The notes: a model not told the origin generated them from the sequence alone. A DNA stretch of 10,643 nt from Casp-actino8 sp039800005 (GCA_039800005.1 JBDLRN010000086.1:1-10643); one strand, 5' to 3'; positions 1 through 6,408 are shown, counted from the stretch's first letter. Translations and numbers: made by a program.

Positions 1-75
1 TTCTCTGCCATCATTGGCGGGTGGGCCAACGGTGACATGGGAAGCACCCCGGTCACGAAGGAGGTGACGCGATGA
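1..75 (+). CDS. C-terminal end of an unidentified protein (5' truncated by window edge)
   Basis: Frame 1 is open from the window edge to a TGA at 73-75 and encodes 24 residues ending in GSTPVTKEVTR. Codon choice looks like that of the other genes here, with G or C at most third positions. The stop overlaps the ATG of the selenoprotein gene by four bases (ATGA, 72-75), which suggests that the two are translationally coupled in one operon. The tail is too short to assign a family, so no function is proposed. It could in principle be chance open frame, but the exact stop/start overlap argues for a real gene. Confidence 0.6.
   Translation, partial: FSAIIGGWANGDMGSTPVTKEVTR
58..66 (+). promoter_or_regulatory. 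Strong ribosome binding site of the UGSC selenoprotein gene
   Basis: AAGGAGGTG is a near-complete match to the anti-Shine-Dalgarno tail, with five bases between it and the ATG at 72. It lies inside the end of the upstream gene. It is the clearest such site in the window, where several other genes have none, and it decides the start. Confidence 0.8.
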
Positions 76-596
76 CGACTCTGCTCGATCCGACGAACGA
101 GAAGCGCGCCATGACCATGGAGCGCGTCGGTCGTCCCGAATCGCTAGCGGGCCTCACCGTCGGGTTGCTCGACATCTCCAAAGCACGCGGCGACGTCTTC
201 CTCGACCGCCTCGAGGAGCGACTGGCCGAGATGGGCGCCAACGTGTTGCGTTACAAGAAGCCCACGTTCACCAAACCGGCTCCGGTCGATCTGCGACACG
301 AGATCGCCATGAACTGCCAAGTGGTGATCGAAGCCCTCGCCGATTGAGGCAGTTGCACGTCGTGCAGTGTGCACGACATCGTCGACATCGAACGGCGCGG
401 CATTCCGGCCGTGTTCGTGGCATCCGCCGAATTCGTGACGGCCGCCGACGTGCAGTCGAAATCGCTGGGCTTCCCCGACGTGGCGCGGGTGTTCACCCCG
501 CACCCCATCCAGGACCGCACCGACGACGAAATGCGCGCCTACGCCGACGCCGCACTCGACGAGATCGTCGCAGCGGTCACCCGCCGTTCGGCCTGA
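72..596 (+). CDS. UGSC-family selenoprotein with in-frame TGA read as selenocysteine
   Basis: The reading frame runs from ATG 72 to TGA 594-596 (174 residues) with one internal TGA at 345-347, which would be Sec92. A strong Shine-Dalgarno AAGGAGGTG at 58-66 fixes the start. The codons after the TGA give U-GSCTSCSVHD, which is the defining motif of the UGSC family of (seleno)proteins known from marine microbes. The N-terminal half (GLLDISKARGDVFLDRLEER at 31-50, then YKKPTFTKPAP) and the second half (ERRGIPAVF, then a FTPHPI segment) also look like the family from end to end. Sec92 and Cys95 form a UxxC redox-type motif, and Cys98 adds a second CxxC. The biochemical role of the family is not established; a redox or metal function is inference. 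The gene is coupled to the one upstream, and pyruvate kinase follows 41 bases downstream on the same strand. An inactivating stop mutation is the alternative, but the TGA sits exactly at the family's U position. Confidence 0.88.
345..347 (+). other. Selenocysteine-encoding UGA codon (Sec92)
   Basis: The TGA is in frame with both flanking coding halves and sits directly before GGC AGT TGC (Gly-Ser-Cys), so it is the U of U-G-S-C. Family homology continues on both sides without a frame change. No other in-frame stop occurs before 594. Recoding needs the SelA/SelB/SelC/SelD machinery, none of which lies in this window. Confidence 0.85.
359..377 (+). promoter_or_regulatory. Bacterial SECIS-like hairpin for the UGA at 345-347
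   Basis: GTCGTGC (359-365) pairs perfectly with GCACGAC (371-377) around a five-base loop AGTGT (366-370), giving a 7-bp stem. The loop begins 19 bases after the UGA and its second base is G. Bacterial SECIS elements lie inside the coding region just after the UGA, typically with the apical loop about 16-37 bases away and a G in the first two loop positions, so this fits well. A weaker competing hairpin (GCAC 355-358 with GTGC 362-365) overlaps it. The element is also coding, for Ser97 to Asp102 and the last base of Thr96. Confidence 0.75.
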
Positions 597-637
597 GTGA
601 ACCCTCCGGCCACCCTCGGCCGGGCATGATGGAGTCG

Positions 638-1981
638 ATGCGTCGCACCAAGATCGTCGCCACTCTCGGACCTGCTTCGAACGATCGCGTGGCCGAGTTG
701 GTCGATGCCGGCGTGGCGATGGTGCGGATCAACTGCTCGCACATCACCACTCCTGAAGTGGCCTCGACGGTCCGCTCGGCGAGGGCCCAGTCGTCGAAGG
801 TCGGCATCCTCGTCGACGTTCAGGGGCCCAAGCTGCGGCTCATCGACGGCATCGACGCCCGCGGAACGGAAGTCGTGCTGTGGGAGCGTGGTTACGGCGA
901 CGGTGCGATGGTCGGGTTCGACCCCGACGTCGTCGGAGTGAAGCCCGGCGAGCGCATCCTCGTGAACGACGGTCGCATCGTTCTGCGCGCCGTCGAGGTG
1001 AAGCCTCACATGGTGCGCGCCGAAGTCGTGGTGCCGGGAACGGCCGAAGGCAAGCGAGGGGTGAACCTGCCCGACACCAACGTGAACGTGCGCATGTTCT
1101 CCGACAAAGATCAGGCCGACATCGCGGCTGCTGTCGAGAGCGGCGCCGACTGGATCGCCCTGTCGTTCGTGCAACGGGCCGAGGACGTGCTGGAGGCGCG
1201 ACGCATGGTGCCCGACGACGTACGCATCCTCGCCAAGATCGAAAGGCCGCAGGCCTTGCGCGTGCTCGACGAAATCTGCGGAGTCGCCGACGGCGTGATG
1301 GCGGCGCGTGGCGACCTCGGTGTCGAGATCCCGTTCGCTCGGTTGCCGGTGGCTCAGCGGTCGATCGCCGAAGCCTCGTTGCGGTCGGGTGCAGTGTCGA
1401 TCTGTGCGACCGAGATGCTCGAGTCGATGATCACCTCCAGCCGTCCCACGCGAGCCGAGGTGTCCGACGTGGCAAATGCGGTGCGCGACGGATTCGACTG
1501 CGTGATGCTGTCGGCCGAAACCGCCATCGGCCACGACCCGGTCGGTGCCGTGCGCGCAATGACGCAGATCCTCGAAGAGGCCGACAGTCTCGACGGATTC
1601 GTGTCGCCGTTCGCCGATCACAATCCGAACGCAGCGGCCGTGGCGGCGTCGGCGGCATCGTTGGCCGGACGCCTGAAAGCCAAGGCGATCCTCGCCATCA
1701 CCTACACCGGACACAACGCCGAGTTGTTGTCGGCATGTCGTCCGGTGGTTCCCGTGATCGCGGCGACGGCCGACCCGCGCGTGGCGACGCGGTTGATGTC
1801 GAGATTCGGGGTTCGTCCGGTGCTGGCTGCTCGAACCGAATCGACCGACGAATCGATCCGGTTGGCGATCGAAGCATCCATGTCGGCCGGGTTCGTGGCC
1901 ACCGGTGATCTGATCATCGTGGCAATGTCGCGGATCTCACCTCGATCCGACACCGACACCATTTTCGTCCACCGCGTGTGA
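638..1981 (+). CDS. pyk: Pyruvate kinase, divergent
   Basis: This 447-residue protein would convert phosphoenolpyruvate and ADP to pyruvate and ATP in the cytoplasm. Landmarks in order are RRTKIVATLGPAS (2-14), MVRINCSH (28-35), DVQGPKLR (60-67), GVNLPD (141-146), ADWIALSFV (170-178), AKIERPQ (199-205) with the catalytic Lys200 and metal ligand Glu202, ARGDLGVE (223-230) with Asp226, CATEMLESMI (256-265), and RPTRAEVSDVANAV (269-282). A full alpha/beta C-terminal domain ends in IFVHRV. Lys65 in the QGPK segment is the residue seen in potassium-independent enzymes. Oddities are ATEM where ATQM is usual, loss of the usual GKPV stretch before it, and no TN near the C terminus. The start is uncertain: ATGs at 626, 629 and 638 are in frame. 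I chose 638 because family members begin at RRTKIV and GGAG lies at 631-634, though only three bases away. It may be cotranscribed with the selenoprotein gene. Confidence 0.9.
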   Translation: MRRTKIVATLGPASNDRVAELVDAGVAMVRINCSHITTPEVASTVRSARAQSSKVGILVDVQGPKLRLIDGIDARGTEVVLWERGYGDGAMVGFDPDVVGVKPGERILVNDGRIVLRAVEVKPHMVRAEVVVPGTAEGKRGVNLPDTNVNVRMFSDKDQADIAAAVESGADWIALSFVQRAEDVLEARRMVPDDVRILAKIERPQALRVLDEICGVADGVMAARGDLGVEIPFARLPVAQRSIAEASLRSGAVSICATEMLESMITSSRPTRAEVSDVANAVRDGFDCVMLSAETAIGHDPVGAVRAMTQILEEADSLDGFVSPFADHNPNAAAVAASAASLAGRLKAKAILAITYTGHNAELLSACRPVVPVIAATADPRVATRLMSRFGVRPVLAARTESTDESIRLAIEASMSAGFVATGDLIIVAMSRISPRSDTDTIFVHRV

Positions 1982-1984
1982 CCG

Positions 1985-2032
1985 GAATCTGGTGCGCGAT
2001 CTTCACCTATACGGTGAAAAATCCTCACCAGA
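1985..2032 (+). repeat. Dispersed palindromic repeat, copy 1 (degenerate), at the pyk/mutY junction
   Basis: A 43-base imperfect palindrome (1989-2031) has arms CTGGTGCGCGATCTTCACC and GGTGAAAAATCCTCACCAG around the loop TATAC: 14 Watson-Crick pairs, one G-T and four mismatches, plus one flanking A-T pair. It matches the reverse complement of 8154-8201 at 42 of 48 positions. It starts four bases after the pyk stop and ends just before the mutY stop codon, so it fills the convergent intergenic space. A bidirectional terminator function is plausible; there is no T-run. Confidence 0.8.
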
Positions 2033-2935
2033 TCACCAAGGGAGGGTCACTGTGGAGGTGTCGGGGGTGATGGCGACGACGTCGACAACCACGAGGCCTT
2101 CGGCGGCCAAGTCGGCGAGCAACCGCGTCGCCACGTCGGGCGGGCGATCCATCACGCGCGCCACATCCTCCACGCGCACCGAGCCCTCGCCCAGTGCCTT
2201 GATCAGCCGCCCGCGCGCCTGACGATCCGACCCTTCGAACCGTCCTTGCGGAACACTCACGCCCGCCGATCCGACACTCGGATCTTCGCCACCATCGTCA
2301 CCACCGCGCCACGCGCACCACGACTCCCACGGGCACTCGCCGCACGTCGGCGTGGGCCGACACACCATCGCTCCCAACTCCATGAGCCCCTGGTTCCACA
2401 ACCACGCAGTTCCCGACGCCAACAATCGATCGGCCTCCGCCTGGGCACGACGAGCCGTCAGCTTCTCCCCCGCCATCCGCGCCAAGACGCGCGCCACGTT
2501 CGTGTCGACCACCGCCGCGTCGTGTTCGAAGGCGAAGGCCATCACCGCGCGCGCCGTGTACGGCCCGACGCCCGGTAACGCCAACAACTCTTCCAACGAT
2601 TGCGGCACCTCTCCCGCATGACGCACCACGATCTCGCGCGCCGCAGCCTGCAAGTTGCGCGCCCGGCGCGGATATCCGAGCCCCTGCCACACTCGCAGCA
2701 CGTCGCCCAACGCGGCCTCGGCACACTCGCGCGGCGTCGGGTACGACTCCATGAAGGCGTGCCACTTCGGCATCACCCGCGCCACGCCGGTCTGCTGGAG
2801 CATCACCTCGCTGACGAGAATGCCCCACGGATCGCGAGTCGAACGCCACGGCAACTCGCGCAGACGAATGGCCGCCCAACCGAGCAGCGCGTCCTGGACG
2901 ACGCCGAGATCGCGGTCGTTCAGTCGTTGCTCCAT
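2033..2935 (-). CDS. mutY: A/G-specific adenine DNA glycosylase MutY
   Basis: This 300-residue protein would remove adenine mispaired with 8-oxoguanine in base-excision repair. Key residues fall at the same numbers as in Geobacillus MutY: Glu43 (SEVMLQQT), Tyr126 (GVGPYTARA, in the helix-hairpin-helix), Asp144 and Asn146 (VVDTNVARV). The iron-sulfur cysteines are 192, 198, 201 and 207, giving CX5CX2CX5C rather than the usual CX6CX2CX5C. After the cluster, RFEGSDRQARGRL and a winged-helix-like tail replace the NUDIX domain of longer MutYs, as in many actinobacteria. The start at ATG 2935 (MEQRLNDRDL) is chosen because the 27 residues available upstream are a shifted reading of the preceding gene. 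It overlaps that gene by 16 bases and has no good Shine-Dalgarno site, so translational coupling is likely. It is last in the leftward block. Confidence 0.93.
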   Translation of the reverse strand: MEQRLNDRDLGVVQDALLGWAAIRLRELPWRSTRDPWGILVSEVMLQQTGVARVMPKWHAFMESYPTPRECAEAALGDVLRVWQGLGYPRRARNLQAAAREIVVRHAGEVPQSLEELLALPGVGPYTARAVMAFAFEHDAAVVDTNVARVLARMAGEKLTARRAQAEADRLLASGTAWLWNQGLMELGAMVCRPTPTCGECPWESWCAWRGGDDGGEDPSVGSAGVSVPQGRFEGSDRQARGRLIKALGEGSVRVEDVARVMDRPPDVATRLLADLAAEGLVVVDVVAITPDTSTVTLPW

Positions 2936-3438
2936 GCGGCATCGGTGTCGTACGGGCGCTGACGAGACGGCGCGAACTCGCGCTTCCACACCATCACCCG
3001 ACGACGGAAGTAGCACACTTCCTTGCCGTCCTGGTTGAAAGCCTTGGTCTCGACCGTCACCACGCCGCGATCGTTGCGCGACTTGCTCTCCTGCACGTCG
3101 AGCACGCGTGTCTCGGCGTGGATGGTGTCGCCGTGGAAGGTGGGCGACTTGTGCTGCAACGTCTCGACTTCGAGGTTGGCGATGGCCGCGCCGCTCACGT
3201 CGGGCACGCTCATGCCGAGCACCAGCGAATACACGAGGTTGCCCACCACCACGTTGCGACCCTGCACGCTCTGCGCCGCGAACCAGTCGTTGGTGTGCAG
3301 AGGGTGATGATTCATGGTGATCATGCAGAACAGATGATCGTCGTACTCGGTGATCGTCTTGCCCGGCCAGTGGCGATACACGTCACCCACCACGAAATCT
3401 TCCAAGCATCGTCCGAAGGGTCGCTCATGAACCGTCAT
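2920..3438 (-). CDS. MaoC-family (hotdog fold) acyl-CoA dehydratase-like protein
   Basis: A 172-residue single-hotdog protein. EDFVVGDVYRHWPGKTITEYD (13-33), TMNHHPLHTND (41-51), GNLVYSLVLGMSVPDVSG (66-83) and ETKAFNQDGKEVCYFRRRVMVW (130-151) mark the MaoC-like dehydratase group that includes mycobacterial Rv2499c, a gene beside a CitE-type lyase and branched-chain acyl-CoA genes there. Members hydrate enoyl-CoA esters, but the substrate of this subgroup is not clear. His48 is kept from the hydratase motif, whereas the usual catalytic Asp position appears to be Asn43. A role on mesaconyl-CoA or a related ester beside the Mcd and Mcl genes in this window is possible but unproven; the known mesaconyl-CoA hydratases are double-hotdog proteins about twice as long. 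It starts at ATG 3438, 11 bases after the flippase stop, with no clear Shine-Dalgarno site. Confidence 0.85.
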   Translation of the reverse strand: MTVHERPFGRCLEDFVVGDVYRHWPGKTITEYDDHLFCMITMNHHPLHTNDWFAAQSVQGRNVVVGNLVYSLVLGMSVPDVSGAAIANLEVETLQHKSPTFHGDTIHAETRVLDVQESKSRNDRGVVTVETKAFNQDGKEVCYFRRRVMVWKREFAPSRQRPYDTDAAWSND

Positions 3439-3449
3439 GAGCGCAAAAC

Positions 3450-4709
3450 CTACATCGGCTCGTGCGGAGGCTCCCCATCCGACAACGGACGTGTCGCATC
3501 TCTCGTGGACGACGACTCGGGCTTGGGGATCTCCCGCGTGCGTTCACGGGCCGGATAGCGCTCGGAGAAATCGAGGATGCTCTCCTTGCCGGTCGCCGAG
3601 GCCACCACGTCACGCAGCGGCTCGAGTCGGTCCTTGGAGATCGCCCACGGACCGACGCGCAACGACAGGTACGCCACACCACCCACGACGATCGGCAGCC
3701 AGTACTGGGCGATGCGGTACGACACCACACCCACCACCACCGTGGCGCGCGGCAGACCGAAACCCACCAACACCGGCACGTAGATGCCCTCGACGATGCC
3801 GAGTCCACCCGGCGTGATCGGAATGGCGGCCAACACGTTGGCCAACCCGAACGCCACGATGAGACCGTCGACCGAGATCGAACCACCGAAGGCTCGCAGG
3901 AACACCCACAGTGCCGCCGCGTCGAGCAACCAGTTGAGCGCCGCCCACATGCCGAGCTTGCGCATGAGAGCGCGGTCGTCCCACAACTCCTGCATTCGAC
4001 CACTGATGTGGATGACCGCCTCGCCGGCCCGATCCTCGTTCATGCGAAGTCGGCGCGCGATCCGGCGGACGATCTTCTCCGACTGCGCCTGCCCGCCGAT
4101 CAGTCCGAACACGATGCCGGCGGCCAGGAGCATCAAGATGATGCCGGCCACGGCCGATGTGCCGTACACCGGGTTCACACCACGCAGCGGAATCGACACC
4201 ACGAGACCGGTCCACAGAATCAGGTTGAGCACGACAGCCGAGGCGAGACCCGAGGTGGCCAGCGCGAAACCGGCGTCGGGCCCCGGTACGTTCGACAACG
4301 TCATGAGTCGATAGCCGAGAGCGGAACCAGCGGCAGTTCCGCCCGGAATCAGACTCGACAACGCGCGCGTCGACAATTGGATACGGAACAAGCGCCAGAT
4401 CGAGAAGTGATGACCGGACGGCCCGAGTGCCACGCGCGTCATCACCGAGTAGCAGAACAAGGCCACGAACGAAAGAACGAGACCGACCAACAGCAAGCCG
4501 GGCTGCACTTCACTCAGCTGGTCGACCGCGTTGCGCAATCCAGGGATGTTCAAGATGATGAAGTAGACGACGACGAGAGTCGCCAGCACCTTGAAAGTTC
4601 GCACGATGGCTCGTCGTCGGAAGGCCCGCCGGTCGGCTGGCGTACGTTTCAGGCGAACCCCGTCGTCGCCCGGGCGAGCCGAGATCGGCTCACTTCGGCC
4701 CTCCGACAT
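3450..4709 (-). CDS. Lysylphosphatidylglycerol synthase TM-region / flippase-like membrane protein (UPF0104, YbhN type)
   Basis: A 419-residue integral membrane protein. A basic N-terminal tail (about 1-35, rich in Arg) precedes hydrophobic segments near 36-55, 70-90, 148-172, 183-205, 250-270 and 283-345. The conserved LSSLIPGGTAAGSALGYRLM (117-136) and IPITPGGLGIVEGIYV (295-310) segments are typical of the family. Relatives form the membrane part of MprF or stand alone as candidate lipid or glycan-lipid transporters. No synthase domain is attached, so lysyl-lipid synthesis is not implied. A hydrophilic tail rich in Ser, Arg and Glu (about 370-419) would be cytoplasmic or disordered. AGGAAAGGGG lies just upstream of the ATG, giving a good ribosome site. 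It is separated from the serine hydrolase by 47 bases and may have its own promoter, while leading into the MaoC and mutY genes. Confidence 0.85.
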   Translation of the reverse strand: MSEGRSEPISARPGDDGVRLKRTPADRRAFRRRAIVRTFKVLATLVVVYFIILNIPGLRNAVDQLSEVQPGLLLVGLVLSFVALFCYSVMTRVALGPSGHHFSIWRLFRIQLSTRALSSLIPGGTAAGSALGYRLMTLSNVPGPDAGFALATSGLASAVVLNLILWTGLVVSIPLRGVNPVYGTSAVAGIILMLLAAGIVFGLIGGQAQSEKIVRRIARRLRMNEDRAGEAVIHISGRMQELWDDRALMRKLGMWAALNWLLDAAALWVFLRAFGGSISVDGLIVAFGLANVLAAIPITPGGLGIVEGIYVPVLVGFGLPRATVVVGVVSYRIAQYWLPIVVGGVAYLSLRVGPWAISKDRLEPLRDVVASATGKESILDFSERYPARERTREIPKPESSSTRDATRPLSDGEPPHEPM

Positions 4710-4724
4710 GCCCCTTTCCTAGCA

Positions 4725-4742
4725 GTTCGGACGCGCCCGAAC
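4725..4742 (-). other. Short intergenic hairpin between serine hydrolase and flippase genes
   Basis: GTTCGG (4725-4730) pairs with CCGAAC (4737-4742) around six bases, a perfect 6-bp stem inside the 47-bp gap. It is followed on the minus strand by the flippase ribosome site, with no T-run. It could weaken read-through or mask the ribosome site, but it may be chance in G+C-rich DNA. Confidence 0.35.
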
Positions 4743-4756
4743 CGACAAGATCGAGT

Positions 4757-5812
4757 TCAGAGCGGGGGAAACGCCGTCACGATCCGGTCGAGGTGGGCGT
4801 CGAGCACGGACTGCGTCTCCGACGTCCACTTGCCCAGATGAACGACCGCCAGGTCGCGCGTGGTATCGACGATCGTGCGCTGTCCTTCGTAGCCAAGAGC
4901 GGCCAACGCGTCGGGACGTGTCTTCCACAGCCACCAATGACGTCCGTAACCGTGGCCGATCTCGGGGTCGACCGCATGCATGTCGGCCGCACCTCGCACC
5001 CACTCGGTCGACAGAAGACGGCGCCCGTCCCACTCGCCGCCGCGCAGGTACAGGTAGCCGAAACGCGCGAAATCGCGGGCGGTCGCGTACACGAACGACG
5101 ACCCGATGAACGTGCCTGCCGCGTCGAGACGCGGCGTGGCCGACGTCATTCCGATGGGTGCGAACACACGGTCGCGCAGGAAGCATTCGATCACATCGCC
5201 GTGGCCCACCACGTCACCGAGCAGTCGCGTGACCACATTGGTGGTTCCCGACGAGTAGTTCCAGTGCGAGCCAGGTTCGTGTTTCAACGGCCGCGCCATC
5301 GTGTAGCCGGCCACGTCGTCGGATCCCGACCCGAACAGCATGTCGATCACGTGCGGTACCGGCGCATCGTCACCCGACACGTACTCCTCGACGAAGTCGA
5401 GACCGTCCCGCATGCGCAGAAGATGATCGATCGTGATGCGACGGCGATCGTCGTGGGCCCAAGCGGGGACTCCCGCCGGCGCCGACGTATCGAGCAGCCC
5501 GTCCTCCACTGCACAACCCACTGCAGCGTGCGTGATGCTCTTGGCCATGCTCCACGAGACGAGCGTCGTGTTCCGATCGACGGGGCCGCCCGGACCGAAC
5601 GGAGTATCGGGCTGCGTTCCGTACCTCTCGTGCACGATTCGTCCACGGTGCACCACCACGAGAGCGAGTGACGTTCCCTCGCCGGGCGGCGGCGTGACAC
5701 CACCCGAGAACAGGGCGTCGCTCGCGTCGAGCACCGCTGCCGGTGCGTCACCTCCCTCCGGCCATTCGACGGTCGGCCATGCGACTCCGGTCGGCTGCGC
5801 CTGAAACTTCAC
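4757..5812 (-). CDS. Serine hydrolase of the class C beta-lactamase / penicillin-binding-protein-like family
   Basis: A 351-residue protein with the family's SxxK nucleophile motif, Ser88-Met-Ala-Lys91 (WSMAKSITHAAVG). ITIDHLLRMRDGLDFVEEY (126-144) follows, then PGSHWNYSSGTTNVVTRLLG (180-199), whose Tyr186-Ser-Ser takes the place of the usual Tyr-x-Asn. The ARDFARFGYLYLRGGEWDG stretch and a late GYEG complete the fold. Relatives include esterases, D-aminopeptidases and 6-aminohexanoate-dimer hydrolases, so the substrate is unknown and antibiotic resistance should not be inferred. No signal peptide is visible and the protein is probably cytoplasmic. Translation starts at GTG 5812, which overlaps the LOG stop as GTGA, so the two are probably coupled. 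Confidence 0.87.
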   Translation of the reverse strand: MKFQAQPTGVAWPTVEWPEGGDAPAAVLDASDALFSGGVTPPPGEGTSLALVVVHRGRIVHERYGTQPDTPFGPGGPVDRNTTLVSWSMAKSITHAAVGCAVEDGLLDTSAPAGVPAWAHDDRRRITIDHLLRMRDGLDFVEEYVSGDDAPVPHVIDMLFGSGSDDVAGYTMARPLKHEPGSHWNYSSGTTNVVTRLLGDVVGHGDVIECFLRDRVFAPIGMTSATPRLDAAGTFIGSSFVYATARDFARFGYLYLRGGEWDGRRLLSTEWVRGAADMHAVDPEIGHGYGRHWWLWKTRPDALAALGYEGQRTIVDTTRDLAVVHLGKWTSETQSVLDAHLDRIVTAFPPL

Positions 5813-6408
5813 AACGACGACCGTTTCGCCGTCACGTCGAGCGATTCCAACTTGCCCGGAACGTCGGGAGCCGGACCACTGGCCATCGCGACCGCCTCTT
5901 CAGGCGTTCGCGTCACTGCGGCGATGCGCCGGAAGGCGTCGCTCACGAAACCGGCGTCGACCACCGAATCGAGCGCATCGAGCAACGGCCCGTAGAAGCC
6001 GGTGCCGTCGAGGAACACCAACGGCTTGCGCACCAGACCCAACTGGTTCCAGGTGAGAATCTCGAAGGCCTCGTCGAAGGTGCCGAACCCACCCGGCAGC
6101 ACCACGAAGCCACAGGCGAGGTCGGCCATGCGTGCCTTGCGCTGATGCATGGAGTCGACCACCTCCAGCACCGACAGCCCGGTGTGGGCGGTCTCGGCGC
6201 GCACCAAAGGCTCGGGGATCACGCCGTGCACGAAACCGCCGGCGTCGAGCACCGCGTCGGCCACCACTCCCATGAGGCCGACCCGGCCACCGCCGTACAC
6301 GAGGCCGAGATCGGCGGCCGCGATGGCTCGCCCGAGAGCCCGGGCCTCGTCGGCGAATTCCGGCCGATTGCCCGAACTCGAACCGCAGTACACGCACACG
6401 AGACGCAC
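5809..6408 (-). CDS. LOG-family protein, TIGR00730 type (nucleoside 5'-monophosphate phosphoribohydrolase)
   Basis: A 199-residue Rossmann-fold protein. It begins VRLVCVYCGSSSGNRP and carries GLVYGGGRVGLMG (35-47), the HQRKARM segment with Arg90, and PGGFGTFDEAFE (105-116), the PGGxGTxxE signature that binds the phosphate/ribose and supplies the catalytic Glu. Family enzymes split cytokinin riboside or other nucleoside monophosphates into base and ribose 5-phosphate, and bacterial members act in nucleotide turnover or cytokinin formation. The start is GTG 6408: it gives the normal family length, and the 89 upstream codons are Arg-rich non-family sequence. No good Shine-Dalgarno site is present. 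The gene is divergent from mcd and leads the leftward block, with its stop overlapping the serine hydrolase start. Confidence 0.9.
   Translation of the reverse strand: MRLVCVYCGSSSGNRPEFADEARALGRAIAAADLGLVYGGGRVGLMGVVADAVLDAGGFVHGVIPEPLVRAETAHTGLSVLEVVDSMHQRKARMADLACGFVVLPGGFGTFDEAFEILTWNQLGLVRKPLVFLDGTGFYGPLLDALDSVVDAGFVSDAFRRIAAVTRTPEEAVAMASGPAPDVPGKLESLDVTAKRSSL

Noticed and set aside
345..347. Pseudogene by nonsense mutation
   Set aside because: The stop falls exactly at the family's Sec position and is followed by a SECIS-like hairpin, with no other damage in the frame. It remains possible only if the organism lacks Sec machinery.
369..596. A separate 75-residue gene starting at GTG 369
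   Set aside because: It is in phase with 72-347, has no ribosome site, and would discard the GSC part of the UGSC motif; it is the second half of the selenoprotein.
344..637. An open frame continuous with pyruvate kinase and beginning at 344, giving an apparent 98-residue N-terminal extension
   Set aside because: It is the shifted reading of the second half of the selenoprotein gene, is Arg/His-rich and has no family similarity; pyruvate kinases begin at RRTKIV.
2936..3016. N-terminal extension of MutY to a start at 3016
   Set aside because: The 27 residues overlap the MaoC gene in another frame and do not resemble MutY; the Met at 2935 gives the numbering of characterised MutY.
4725..4742. 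Intrinsic terminator after the serine hydrolase gene
   Set aside because: Only a 6-bp stem with no T-run, lying directly before the next ribosome site; kept as a low-confidence hairpin rather than a terminator.
3462..4841. 459-residue plus-strand open frame opposite the flippase gene
   Set aside because: Arg/His/Gln-rich shadow of a G+C-rich gene; the minus-strand protein has clear membrane segments and family motifs.
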